Shown: piece by piece, positions 38,600 to 48,133 of the stretch
How the letters are laid out: every line of letters starts with the position of its first letter
Position numbering within the stretch: position 1 is the first letter of the stretch
NCBI GenBank assembly: GCA_014843695.1
Contig: CM026393.1
Location: forward strand, 6,906,033-6,970,032
DNA length: 64,000 nucleotides
Direction: 5' to 3'
DNA from: Archivesica marissinica
Taxonomy: Eukaryota > Mollusca > Bivalvia > Venerida > Vesicomyidae
Program-made: the position numbers and the translations under genes
The notes under the pieces: generated by a model
Seen by the model: the letters and a program-made list of their open reading frames with translations, nothing else
Database searches by the model: none
Told to the model about the DNA's origin: nothing

Positions 38600-38776
38600 G
38601 AAGATCTGACAATGATGATGAGCATCTGTACCAATCGTTGTCTGACCACCCTGAGTCCAGTGTGGGAGACTATTTGATAGGGAGTATCACTGTTTCCGTA
38701 CTGCAAGGTGATATCACATCGGAGAGCGCAGACGCTATAGTGAACAGTTCAAACAACGTACTGGATTTAAGTAGAG
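38600..38776 (+). CDS. macro-domain exon 1 of 4 visible
   Basis: 177 bp between acceptor CTTCATTACAG and donor GTAACA. It enters with two bases of a split codon and leaves with one. Encodes an acidic linker (SDNDDEHLYQSLSDHPES) and the first strands of the macro domain (GSITVSVLQGDIT, DAIVNSSN). Confidence 0.85.
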
Positions 38777-41700
38777 GTAACATATAACGATAGCTTCGTC
38801 ATTCTGCATGTTCTCGCATATTGGACACTGTTTATTCACATGTACACTCTGTGTCCGAGTGGTTACGGTCGTTGACTTCAAATCACTTGCCCCTCACAGC
38901 TGTAGTTTCAAATGAATGGTGTTTTACGGCGCATCTTGTAGTTTCAAACCGCGCTGGGGTGTTGAATTCTTTCATGTGAGGAAGCTATCCAGCTGGCTTG
39001 CGGATGGTCAGTGATTCTACCCGGGTGCCATCCGTGCCTGAAATATGCCTCAGAGGGGCGCGCTGGGTATTCCTCCACCATATGGCCAATTTCGAGTGAA
39101 AAATACCGATTTTTGAGCTATTTTACTGAAAATATAGCTGTATATTGAATCGGACAAATTGTACACACCTGTCACACACCTGTCGTGAATATAGTGACTA
39201 GGTTAAAATGGGTTTTCCACATCTAAGCTTTTTAGATGAGTTTGGAAATCGCACAGAAAGGTTTCAACAAGCCTTGTATGATTCGTTTTTGCGACAAGGT
39301 ACCAATTAGTTCATGTCATTGTGACCCATGTAACTTTCTGCATGACTGCACCATTAAATGAATGTAATGCATATTTACTTTATTTTATCATTAGGGGCGG
39401 TATCAAAGGCTCTGATGACAAAAGGTGGCCTTACGCTGGCCAAAGAATTAGATGCACTGAGTACGTATATATTCAGTCAAACCTGTCTTAAGCAGCCATC
39501 CAAGGGAATCACAGAAAGTGGCTGTTTAGCACAGGTGGCTGCTTAATATAGTTAAAATCTATAATAAAGCAACATATTGGGAATCGGAAATTGGCTGCAT
39601 AAAACAGGTTGGCTGTTTAATAGAGTTAAAATCTATAATAAAACAACTTATTTTATGCTAATTGATGAAATACAGTGTTCTATCAGTGAGATATAATCCA
39701 TATCTCATCGGTGAGGTATGAATTATATCTCACTGACGGACTACTTTTTTATTATCTCCCTTCCCAATACACTATTATTGCAGTATTACTCTCCCTTTAA
39801 ATGCTTAGACAACAACAACAACAAATCAACCGTCTGCTATTGAATAATAATATATAAACAATTAATAGCTCTAACAAAATTTAAATAAATAAAAATGGAA
39901 TCTAACAATATTGAGGATATGTACCTGGAATGTAAAATAATTTTATCATCCGATGTTGTTGTTTTTTTCACAAACTTGCAGCGTGTCATTTAATTTTCAC
40001 CGTTTACCTGGCTTCAATGACACTATTTACCTGTAGTATTGTTTTTGTTATGAAACAAATCAAAAGCGAAATACAACTGACAATGTCTCGAATGTTGTCA
40101 CTGTAAATTGAAACAATAAATCCAAATTAAATTAAGGCCTGCTCTGGCTCTGTGCGTCTAACAGTCGTGTAAAGCTGTGTAGCATAATTCTACAAAGGAT
40201 TTGGGCATCAATGTAATGCAGCCTTGCTCTTAACACGCTTGTATGATTCTCCAGTCCGAGATATTAGTCACGCGCGACACGATTTCACCTTGACTCGAGT
40301 AATTTTCCAAAAATAGTATCGGGGGAATTTCCAATTTTCGGATATTTTACAAATTTTCGCCGTTTTTATAATTTTCGCCAAACTGAGTTTTTATTAGCCA
40401 ATTTTGCAATATTGTAGCCATTAAACTGAGTTTTTATTAGCCAATTTTGCAATATTGTAGCCATTGGCGAGGCTGGCGATTGGCGATTGTTCATGTATTT
40501 TTCCTCGATTCAACTTTAAATTCAAGATGGCGGCAGATTTGTGTTTCTTTCGACTCACGACGTATAGTCGTTAATGTATTCATCCGCGCAAAAACACGGC
40601 GGCCAGCTATTTTAATTTCTTCATTTTTTCATTGTTTTTCACCAATTATCATAAAATAAAAAGAAAATTTGTTTGTTTTGAGTGAATATGGAATATATCT
40701 CACCTCGAAGTGAGAAAATTTTCATATTTTCACTCGCGCTACGCGCTCGTGAAAATATTTGAAATTTTCTCAGTGAGATATATTCCATATTCACTCAAAA
40801 CAAACAAATATCCTCTATATATTGGGAATCGGAAATTGGCTGCTTAAAACAGGTTGGCTGTTTAATAGAGTTAAAATCTATAATAAAACAACATATTGGG
40901 AATCGGAGATTGGCTGCTTAAAACAGGTTGGCTGTTTAATAGAGTTAAAATCTATAATAAAACAACATATTGGGAATCGGAGATTGGCTGCTTAAAACAG
41001 GTTGGCTGCTTAATAGAGTTAAAATCTATAATAAAACAACATATTGGGAATCAGAAATTGGCTGTTTAAAACAGGTTGGCTGCTTAATAGAGGTGACTGT
41101 ACCGACACGTAAATATTGCACCATATGCGTATCATTATTGTCTATTATCATGACTTGGTTTGAATTTAATTATATGTCACAGATACATCTACTGTAGACG
41201 GTCTACGAGGGAGTTGCTATCGTCTAAGCACCCACTCCTAAAGCTAACAGAAAGTGGAGTGCCAGATGTCCTCTCTCATAGTTTACACACCATTCTGAGA
41301 ATGTGTCCTCTCATAGTTTACACACCATTCTGAGAATGTGTTCTCTCTCATAGTTTACACACCATTCTGAGAATGTGTTCTCTCTAATAGTTTACACACT
41401 ATTCTGAGAATGTGACCTCTCATAGTTTACACACCATTCTGAGAATGTGTTCTCTCTCATAGTTTACACACCATTCTTAGAATGTATTCTCTAATAGTTT
41501 ATACACCATTCTGAGAATGTGTCCTCTCATAGTGTACACACCATTCTGAGAATGTGTCCTCTCATAGTTTACACACCATTCTGAGAATGTGTTCTCTCTC
41601 ATAGTTTACACACCATTCTGAGAATGTGTTCTCTCTCATAGTTTACACACCATTCTGAGAATGTGTCCTCTCATAGTTTACACACCATTCTGAGAATGTG

Positions 41701-44700
41701 TCCTCTCATAGTGTACACACCATTCTGAGAATGTGTTCTCTCTCATAGTTTACACACCATTCTGAGAATGTGTTCTCTCTCATAGTTTGCACACCATTCT
41801 GAGAATGTATTCTCTAATAGTTTACACACCATTCTGAGAATGTGTTCTCTCACATAGTTTACACACCATTCTGAGAATGTGTTCTCTCACATAGTTTACA
41901 CACCATTCTGAGAATGTGTTCTCTCTCATAGTTTACACACCATTCTGAGAATGTGTTCTCTCTCATAGTTTACACACCATTCTGAGAATGTGTTCTCTAA
42001 TAGTTTACACACCATTCTGAGAATGTGTTTAGTTAGCAGTACATACATCTACAAAGATTCAAAGATCCGAAGCAGGTTTAAAACATAGAAATGCATCTAC
42101 AAAGATACAAAGATCCGAAGCAGGTTTAAAACAGAGAACTGCTTCTACAAATATACAAAGATCCGAAACAGGTTTAAAACAGAGAACTGCTTCTACAAAG
42201 ATCCGAAACAGGTTTAAAACAGAGAACTGCTTCTACAAAGATACAAAGATCTGAAACAGGTTTAAAACAGAGAACTGCTTCTACAAAGATACAAAGATCT
42301 GAAACAGGTTTAAAACAGAGAACTGCTTCTACAAAGATACGAAGATCCGAAACAGGTTTAAAACAGAGAACTGCTTCTACAAAGATACAAAGATCCGAAA
42401 CAGGTTTAAAACAGAGAACTGCTTCTACAAAGATACAAAGATCCGAAACAGGTTTAAAACAGAGAACTGCTTCTACAAAGATACAAAGATCCGAAACAGG
42501 TTTAAAACAGAACTGCTTCTACAAAGATACGAAGATCCGAAACAGGTTTAAAACAGAGAACTGCTTCTACAAAGATACGAAGATCCGAAACAGGTTTAAA
42601 ACAGAGAACTGCTTCTACAAAGATACGAAGATCCGAAACAGGTTTAAAACAGAGAACTTCTTCTACAAAGATACGAAGATCCGAAACAGGTTTAAAACAG
42701 AGAACTGCTTCTACAAAGATACGAAGATCCGAAACAGGTTTAAAACAGAGAACTTCTTCTACAAAGATACGAAGATCCGAAACAGGTTTAAAACAGAGAA
42801 CTGCTTCTACAAAGATACGAAGATCCGAAACAGGTTTAAAACAGAGAACTTCTTCTACAAAGATACGAAGATCCGAAACAGGTTTAAAACAGAGAACTGC
42901 TTCTACAAAGATACGAAGATCCGAAACAGGTTTAAAACAGAGAACTTCTTCTACAAAGATACGAAGATCCGAAACAGGTTTAAAACAGAGAACTGCTTCT
43001 ACAAAGATACGAAGATCCGAAACAGGTTTAAAACAGAGAACTTCTTCTACAAAGATACGAAGATCCGAAACAGGTTTAAAACAGAGAACTGCTTCTACAA
43101 AGATACGAAGATCCGAAACAGGTTTAAAACAGAGAACTGCTTCTACAAAGATACAAAGATCTGAAACAGGTTTAAAACAGAGAACTGCTTCTACAAAGAT
43201 ACAAAGATCCGAAACAGGTTTAAAACAGAGAACTGCTTCTACAAAGATACAAAGATCCGAAGCAGGTTTAAAACAGAGAACTGCATCTACAAAGATCCGA
43301 AGCAGGTTTAAAACAGAGAACTGCTTCTACAAAGATCCGAAGCAGGTTTAAAACAGAGAACTGCATCTACAAAGATACGTAGATCCAAAACAGGTTTAAA
43401 ACAGAGAACTGCTTCTACAAAGATACAAAGATCCGAAACAGATTTATAACAGAGAACTGCTTCTACAAAGATACAAAGATCCGAAACAGGTTTATAACAG
43501 AGAACTGCATCAATCAAATTCCACATCTAACTAAATATATTAAAACTGATAGACCTTGTGCCTCTGACATGTGCATGTACACATTAGGGAATAAGTTCTA
43601 ATGTTATACTATCAAAGCATACTAAAAACAAGCTTTAGGCTGTCTGATTAGTGCAGTGGTTAGCACACTCACTTCTCAGTGATACAGTGGTAGATCGTCA
43701 TTGAGATCGATGTGTTCCGATGCTCGGCCGAAGGACATAATATTATACAGTGGTAGATTGTCGGATTTGAGATCGATGTTCGAGTGTTCCGATGCTCGGC
43801 CGAAGGACATAATATTATACAGTGTCTTTGATCAAGACACCAGTCCTCAAACATATTATTTAGTACTTGTTAACCACATCAGCTAGCTGAGCCTGCATAG
43901 AAAACCATGTCTAGCCCCCCCACCTCCACAAGGTGTTTGAGATAAATTGAAAATAAGTAAAGTACTGGAAATATCATCGCAATGTGAAGTTCATTTTTGG
44001 TTTATGCGAATTTATTTTTAGCTCTATTGCGAAACAAGTTTTTACAACGTTCTTAACTCTTTCAGCGCCAATGTCGCATAAAAGCGACTTTGTAAAAAAG
44101 TAGAGAACCCGATCGGACAGAATAGAATATGCCGTCTGATCAGGCTATAGGCTGATTGCTCTTCAGACAGTGGAGCTGAAGCACCTGTCCGAATAGCAAA
44201 CAACATAGATCCTGATCAGACGCAGTGTTACGCCGCGGCTGATCTGGATCTATGTTGTTTACATATGCTCTGAATTTATTCGGCGCTGAAAGAGTTAAAC
44301 ACTATCGAAACCTCATTCCTGATGGAATCCATCACAAAGAGGGAGAGAGAAGAGGCAACATGGTATTTAAGTGTCTTGCCTAAATTCACAATCGTAATGG
44401 CTACAGCTGGGCGCGAACTCCGGAGCCTTTTGATCCTGAAGCGAACCCGCTACCGCAACTTCTACAAGTTTGTTTTTCATTCCTTTCCCATTTGCTGTAT
44501 GTGAAAATTAATGTTTTGCAGGAAAAGATATGAAGAGACAGCACATTGTTGTGACATCGGCACCAGGTTTGAAGTGTAAACACATCATACACATTGTTGC
44601 TGGGGAAACCGGACAAGACTGGTCCCGGATTGTGTACAAGTGCCTCGAGACAGCGGAAGAAAAACAGTTCAACTGCATTGTATTTCCAGCCCTTGGTACA

Positions 44701-47474
44701 GGTATGCATGTACATGTAGAGATGTGGAACCTATGCTCGGCGTAAATCCCACATAATGACCTTTATATAAACATATTTTTATTGTCCCCCCATAACATAT
44801 ATAAAAACCTCATTTGTTTATAATAATGACTATGCACATACTATATTAAGTAATGCATAACGTTGATACTGTCATGCTATGTACTTATCTGTATATATAT
44901 ATATTATGTTAATAATACTATGAAATTATGAGGAATAAAAAACAATAACAAAAATTTTTTTTTTTAAAAAGAACCAGAGGAGACACTGGAATGGGTCTCG
45001 GTCTGTATCATTGCATTATCCTCCAAATGTCTAAAATAACTACCGTATATTCCCGGCTGTAAGTCGACCCGTTTCTCATCCAGAAATGTGATGAACGTAA
45101 TATGTCGACTAGATACCTCAATTTGAATATAAAATATTAATTGCACTTGCCGTATCATATTATTTTCTTAAGTCGTGAAAACAACTTTCAAAAAACTCTG
45201 ACAGTTTTAGCTTCATCACGTGACCTTGCTGCTCAATACAGCTGTGATAGCTATGGTGTCGGTCGGCACTGTTTATACGGGGAACTGAAGACTTCAGGGC
45301 ACCTATGCACTGCGTACTTGTTATATATTTTTTATTTATCCACCATAACTTGTTGAATATCTTATTTTGATATAGTACATCATTGAATAAAAACACTTAT
45401 TGGTCTTAAATCAGAAATGGTATAGAAACGGGTTATGTGTAGTGTAGATTTTTTTAATTCGGATAGCTACCTGAATTGCTCATACACCGATCCGAGATTC
45501 ATTACTATTACCATCATTTGCTATGTATGCCACGCATATTTATTACTGAAATCCTTGTAGAATATGTCTAGTGCGCAATATACACGGGTACAACATTTAG
45601 GACAAAGTTTTCAAGATAAAATTCGGCCCCATAACGATTCAACAAGTTGCCATGTCCAGTAAGCGTTATAAAACAAAGCCATAGTCTAAATATAACTAGA
45701 ATGAATAAGAACAAGTATGAACATATTGTGTCCTATCTATGCTAAATTTGAACAATTTTGCCAAAAATGGAATCTTTTATAGAAAATATGCCAGTTACAC
45801 ATCAAGTGTTGTGAAGGGCTATTCCCTGTCTCGTATCAGAATAATAAAGTATATCAGTTTATTTTTATAATATTGGCGTGTCGAGATTAGCAAATTTAAT
45901 GAATTTATTTGTGATTGTGACTGGCCATTGTTTGCAGAATAGTTATTGAACACAAGAAAATGAAATTACTTGTATGTCATCGTCCCCTGATCGGATATAG
46001 AAGATGATCAGAATGCATCGGGGTTTGTAAATTCCATAGTGTGTAACTTTGATTGGCCATTGGTATTGACCAAAAGAAAACTAATCTGTCAAGAAAAATC
46101 GTCCCCTGATCGGATATCGAAGGTGATCAGGATGTATCGAGATTTGCAAATTCAATAATGCGTAACTTTGACTGCCCATTGGTATTGAACAAAAGAAAAC
46201 TAATCTGTCATGAAAAATTCAATGTTGACACTGACAGTAACATAAATAAATATCAAGGTCGGCGAAAATGAGAGCAAAGAAATTTTAAATACCGAGAAAT
46301 ACAGGGAGGTATGTGAGATGGTACAATGGTCGCCAGAGTGGACAGGTGGGTTTTCTCCGGGTACTCCGGTTCCCTCCCACATGAATGACCACATATACGC
46401 TTTCATCTGAGCCAACGAGAGTGATTAACATAAGTTGTTAAATCTTGCTTCGCAATCGTTGTAAAATAAATAAAGTATATATAAAATAAAAAAACTTCTA
46501 AGCATTCATAAATTAAATGTGATCGATGCAATTATTGTGACCCGATGGAGTTTTGTTGATCATAATGTGATTGTGACAACTTCTCGTGTTACAATTAAAT
46601 GCTGGTATGACTATTCTCTCCAGTTTTTAATTATGTAGAACATCCCTAGGTACCTGTATTTCTGACATGAGCTGGCACCAGCTTATAGCCCCTTTTTGCA
46701 AGACAGCTGGATAGCTTCCTCACATGAAAGAATTATCTCCTCTTGTGTCAGGGGCCTCAGTGGAGGAGTGGTTATGGTCGTTGACCTCAAATAATTTGCC
46801 CCTCATCGCAATAGGTCCAAATCCCACTGGGGCTGTCAAATTCTTTCATATGAGGAAGCTATCCAGCTGGCTTGCAGAAAGTAGGTGGTTCTACCCAGAG
46901 GGCACATGAGGTCTTCCTCTACCAATAGTAGCTGGAGAGTTGCCATATGACCTAAGCTGTTGGTGCAACTTTAAACCCCACAAAAAAGCAAACAATCATC
47001 CCTGTTGCAACTTGAAGCATATGTAACAATGGTTAGATGTAAGTCGTTTGATGTCAACGACCTGAATCAGTTAGCCGCAGCAGTGGTACCGGCTGCAGCA
47101 GTGGTACTGGCCGCATCAGTGGTACCGGCTGCAGCAGTGGTACTGGCCGCAGCAGTAGTACCGGCTGCATCAGTGGTACTGGCCGCATCAGTAGTACCGT
47201 GTGGCACTGTCCACTTTACTAACATTATGTTCAGTGTCACTGTTTGGGAAATATAATATTACTGTAATGTGTATTTCAGGTGTTCAGATGGCTGCGGCAG
47301 ATATGGCAAAGATAATGACCGCAGCAATCATTGAGTTTGAGAAATCCCAACAACCCAAGCATTTAAAGAATGTGCGATTTGTCATATTTCAACAACACAT
47401 GGTAGTGGACTTTCATAAAGCAATTCAGAACACGCGTATATGCAAATCTAAAGGAATGATTGCAAGTGTTGCAG
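38600..47474 (+). CDS. macro-domain protein (PARP14-like), four exons of a larger gene
   Basis: Spliced from 38600-38776, 39395-39460, 44522-44701 and 47280-47474, the exons give one continuous frame of about 206 residues. It reads like a macro domain: VLQGDITSESADAIVNSSN (the GDI and Asn-rich ADP-ribose-binding segments), RGAVSKALMTKGG (Gly-rich loop), CKHIIHIV, FNCIVFPALGTG (phosphate loop) and VRFVIFQQ near the end. The match in wording is closest to macro domains of PARP14-type proteins; known family members bind or remove ADP-ribose, often in antiviral or stress responses. Every exon is phase 1-1, so each codon-splitting junction joins cleanly. Introns are 618, 5,061 and 2,578 bp and contain the 74-, 37-, 48-, 119- and 18-bp arrays plus SINEs and a MITE. 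Neither start nor stop codon is visible, so this is an internal part; catalytic PARP or further macro domains would lie outside. Confidence 0.88.
38848..39085 (+). mobile_element. SINE family B, copy 2 (in macro-gene intron 1)
   Basis: tRNA-like head with GTCCGAGTGGTTACGGTCGT and GACTTCAAATCACTTGCCCC, then an internal duplication starting GTAGTTTCAAA (about 38901 and 38938), followed by CTTTCATGTGAGGAAGCTAT, CCAGCTGGCTTGCGGA, GATTCTACCCGGGTGCC and TATTCCTCCACCATATGGCC. The 3' tail is absent. Confidence 0.78.
39395..39460 (+). CDS. macro-domain exon 2 of 4 visible
   Basis: 66 bp between acceptor TTTTATCATTAG and donor GTACGT. Encodes GAVSKALMTKGGLTLAKELD, the Gly-rich loop and following helix. 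A later GT at 39465 would break the phase that joins to exon 3, so 39460 is preferred. Confidence 0.82.
39490..39652. repeat. 74-bp repeat, left part of a split array
   Basis: About two copies of the 74-bp unit seen at 40815-41095 (ATTGGGAATCGGAAATTGGC at 39577, GTTAAAATCTATAATAAA). The array is separated from its right part by a 1.16-kb insertion-like segment. Confidence 0.85.
39653..40814. mobile_element. insertion-like segment with palindromic ends
   Basis: This block separates two halves of the 74-bp array. Near its left end an inverted repeat runs from about 39686 to 39745 (CAGTGAGATATAATCCATAT ... ATATCTCACTGA). Its right end is a much larger hairpin: arms of about 67 bp at 40669-40735 and 40741-40808, sharing GAGTGAATATGGAATATATC and closing on a GC-rich loop CTACGCGC. 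Both ends share the words TCAGTGAGATATA and CCATAT. A 43-bp direct duplication starts at 40380 and 40423. No transposase was found and no clean target duplication could be defined. A foldback or other non-autonomous element is the likeliest reading. Confidence 0.55.
40815..41095. repeat. 74-bp repeat, right part (about 3.7 copies)
   Basis: Copies with ATTGGGAATC at 40821, 40895 and 40969 (period 74) and a fourth near 41043. Unit words: GGCTGCTTAAAACAGGTTGG, CTGTTTAATAGAGTTAAAAT and CTATAATAAAACAACAT. Located in macro-gene intron 2. Confidence 0.93.
41262..42026. repeat. 35/37-bp minisatellite array (about 21 copies)
   Basis: Unit with CTCATAGTTTACACACC, ATTCTGAGAATGTG and either TTCTCT or TCCT linkers (37 or 35 bp). 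Lower-frequency forms read CTAATAG. Contains no CpG. It abuts the 48-bp array directly. Intron 2. Confidence 0.95.
42027..43513. repeat. 48-bp minisatellite array (about 31 copies)
   Basis: Unit of 48 bp: AACAGAGAACTGCTTCTACA, AAGATACGAAGATCCGAAAC, AGGTTTAA. In the middle (about 42640-43080) GCTTC and TCTTC forms alternate strictly, giving a 96-bp dimer. Flanking units have ATACAAAG and ATCTGAAA, that is CpG lost to CpA and TpG. Shorter units missing the GATACAAA part occur at both edges. Intron 2. Confidence 0.96.
43632..43860 (+). mobile_element. SINE-like sequence with internal duplication
   Basis: Begins with a tRNA-head-like TTAGTGCAGTGGTTAGCACA. A segment with GAGATCGATGT, CCGATGCTCGGCCGAAGGAC and ATAATATTATACAGTG is present twice (about 43711-43752 and 43770-43823). 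The sequence after 43860 holds GAGCCTGCATAGAAAA, which resembles the middle of the SINE at 17431. Confidence 0.6.
44057..44294. mobile_element. TTAA-flanked MITE (piggyBac-like), copy 2, different subfamily
   Basis: 238 bp with perfect 13-bp inverted ends CTCTTTCAGCGCC / GGCGCTGAAAGAG, flanked by TTAA (44053-44056 and 44295-44298). An internal hairpin is formed by AGCAAACAACATAGATCC and GGATCTATGTTGTTT. Same architecture as 30218-30450 but distinct termini; the internal hairpin matches the fragment at 34862-34952. Inside macro-gene intron 2. Confidence 0.88.
44522..44701 (+). CDS. macro-domain exon 3 of 4 visible
   Basis: 180 bp between acceptor ATGTTTTGCAG and donor GTATGC. Encodes RQHIVVTSAPGLKCKHIIHI through FNCIVFPALGTG, the central strands and the phosphate-binding loop of the macro domain. 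Strongest single piece of evidence for the gene. Confidence 0.9.
44968..45040 (+). mobile_element. SINE family C 3' fragment
   Basis: AAAAGAACCAGAGGAGACAC, GGTCTCGGTCTGTATCATTG and TTATCCTCCAAATGTCTAAA match 29625-29700. The tRNA-like head is absent. Confidence 0.7.
45895..46215. repeat. 119-bp repeat (about 2.7 copies)
   Basis: CGTCCCCTGATCGGATAT starts at 45981 and 46100 (period 119). Each copy is followed by TTTGATTGGCCATTGGTATT and AAAAGAAAACTAATCTGTCA forms. A diverged part copy precedes at about 45900. Intron 3. Confidence 0.88.
46310..46480 (+). mobile_element. SINE family A, copy with 3' body
   Basis: Contains TATGTGAGATGGTACAATGG, CAGGTGGGTTTTCTCCGGGT, CGCTTTCATCTGAGCCAACG, AGAGTGATTAACATAAG and TTCGCAATCGTTGTAAAATA with an AT-rich tail. 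The tRNA head is missing. Intron 3. Confidence 0.8.
46695..46990 (+). mobile_element. SINE family B, inverted fragment plus forward copy
   Basis: 46695-46735 is a short reverse-complement piece (CTGGATAGCTTCCTCACATG). It is followed from about 46745 by a forward copy with head CAGTGGAGGAGTGGTTATGG, GACCTCAAATAATTTGCCCC, body TTTCATATGAGGAAGCTATC, CATATGACCTAAGCTGTTGG and a CACAAAAAAGC tail. The pair can fold back on itself. Intron 3. Confidence 0.75.
47073..47199. repeat. 18-bp repeat (7 copies)
   Basis: GCAGCAGTGGTACCGGCT and a GTACTGGCC form alternate. CTGCAG and GGTACC sites recur. It reads as an Ala/Val-rich peptide in the plus frame, but it lies in the intron before macro exon 4 and has no acceptor of its own. 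Confidence 0.93.
47280..47474 (+). CDS. macro-domain exon 4 of 4 visible
   Basis: 195 bp between acceptor TGTATTTCAG and donor GTTAGT. Encodes the C-terminal helix and last strand (MAKIMTAAIIEFEK, KNVRFVIFQQ) and a short linker. The open donor shows the transcript continues to the right, but no further exon is visible before 59146. Confidence 0.85.
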
Positions 47475-47561
47475 GTTAGTAGCACAGTAACTGTTGGTCA
47501 GAGATGCTTTACATCCTCATTCATGTGAACTGTTTCTGGAGCCCATGGTGGATACTTTTAA

Positions 47562-47899
47562 AGTAGGGACGGCAACAAATAGCGATTATAATATTCGAAT
47601 ATTCGGTCGGGAAGATATTCTATCAAAATTCAAAATCACTAACTTTTATAAAAATTGCCAAACTAACCTAATTTCTGTTTTACGCGTAAACGTCATCTTC
47701 TTCAATGGTTATTCAGATTGATATTGTACCCGAATATGTTAAATCCCATTTGCATAGCAGTTTTCTTATTCTCAGAGCGAGTCAAGCATTTCCAAACGTG
47801 TGACTGAGCGGATGGCATTTTTGAGGACAATATAATATATAAAAAAAAATGTTTTCGGACGTTCGAGCGAATATTCGAATATTCGTTGCCAACTCTACT
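47562..47899. mobile_element. MITE with AGTAGGGACGG / CTCTACT termini
   Basis: About 338 bp with imperfect inverted ends: AGTAGGGACGGCAACAAAT on the left against AGTAGAGTTGGCAACGAAT read inward from the right. Both ends are followed inward by ATTCGAATATTCG. TTAA stands on both sides (47558-47561 and 47900-47903), although TTTAAA cannot be excluded as the duplication. The ends resemble hAT-type invertebrate elements, but no 8-bp duplication is seen, so the superfamily is left open. Confidence 0.65.
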
Positions 47900-48133
47900 T
47901 TAAAGCAACATTACAGTGCAAAAAGCAAATAAAAATTATTATTTCTTTTACTTATAAATAGCATTGCTACTACACATTCTACCATAATAATTTGAACACT
48001 AACTTTCAATCAGTAAACAGTGTAATAGCGGTCTACAAACTCTCAAAAGTGAAAGTTGGATTTCATATAATGATCAGCCACGCTCCTGAATAAACGTTTG
48101 TTTATTGTTGGAGTCTGTACTAAATTCGTTATA

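Larger units (their letters stand above)
44702..47279. other. macro-gene intron 3
   Basis: Beside the SINE and array entries inside it, it contains a low-complexity AT stretch (44880-44970), a segment at 45045-45110 with ACCGTATATTCCCGGCTGTA and AGTCGACCCG that looks like the end of a dispersed DNA element, and about 750 bp of unrecognised sequence (45140-45894). No extra exon was found. Confidence 0.6.

Noticed and set aside
47005..47256. 83-codon Ala/Val-rich frame before macro exon 4
   Set aside because: It is the 18-bp repeat in an intron; the real exon begins at the acceptor at 47277-47279.
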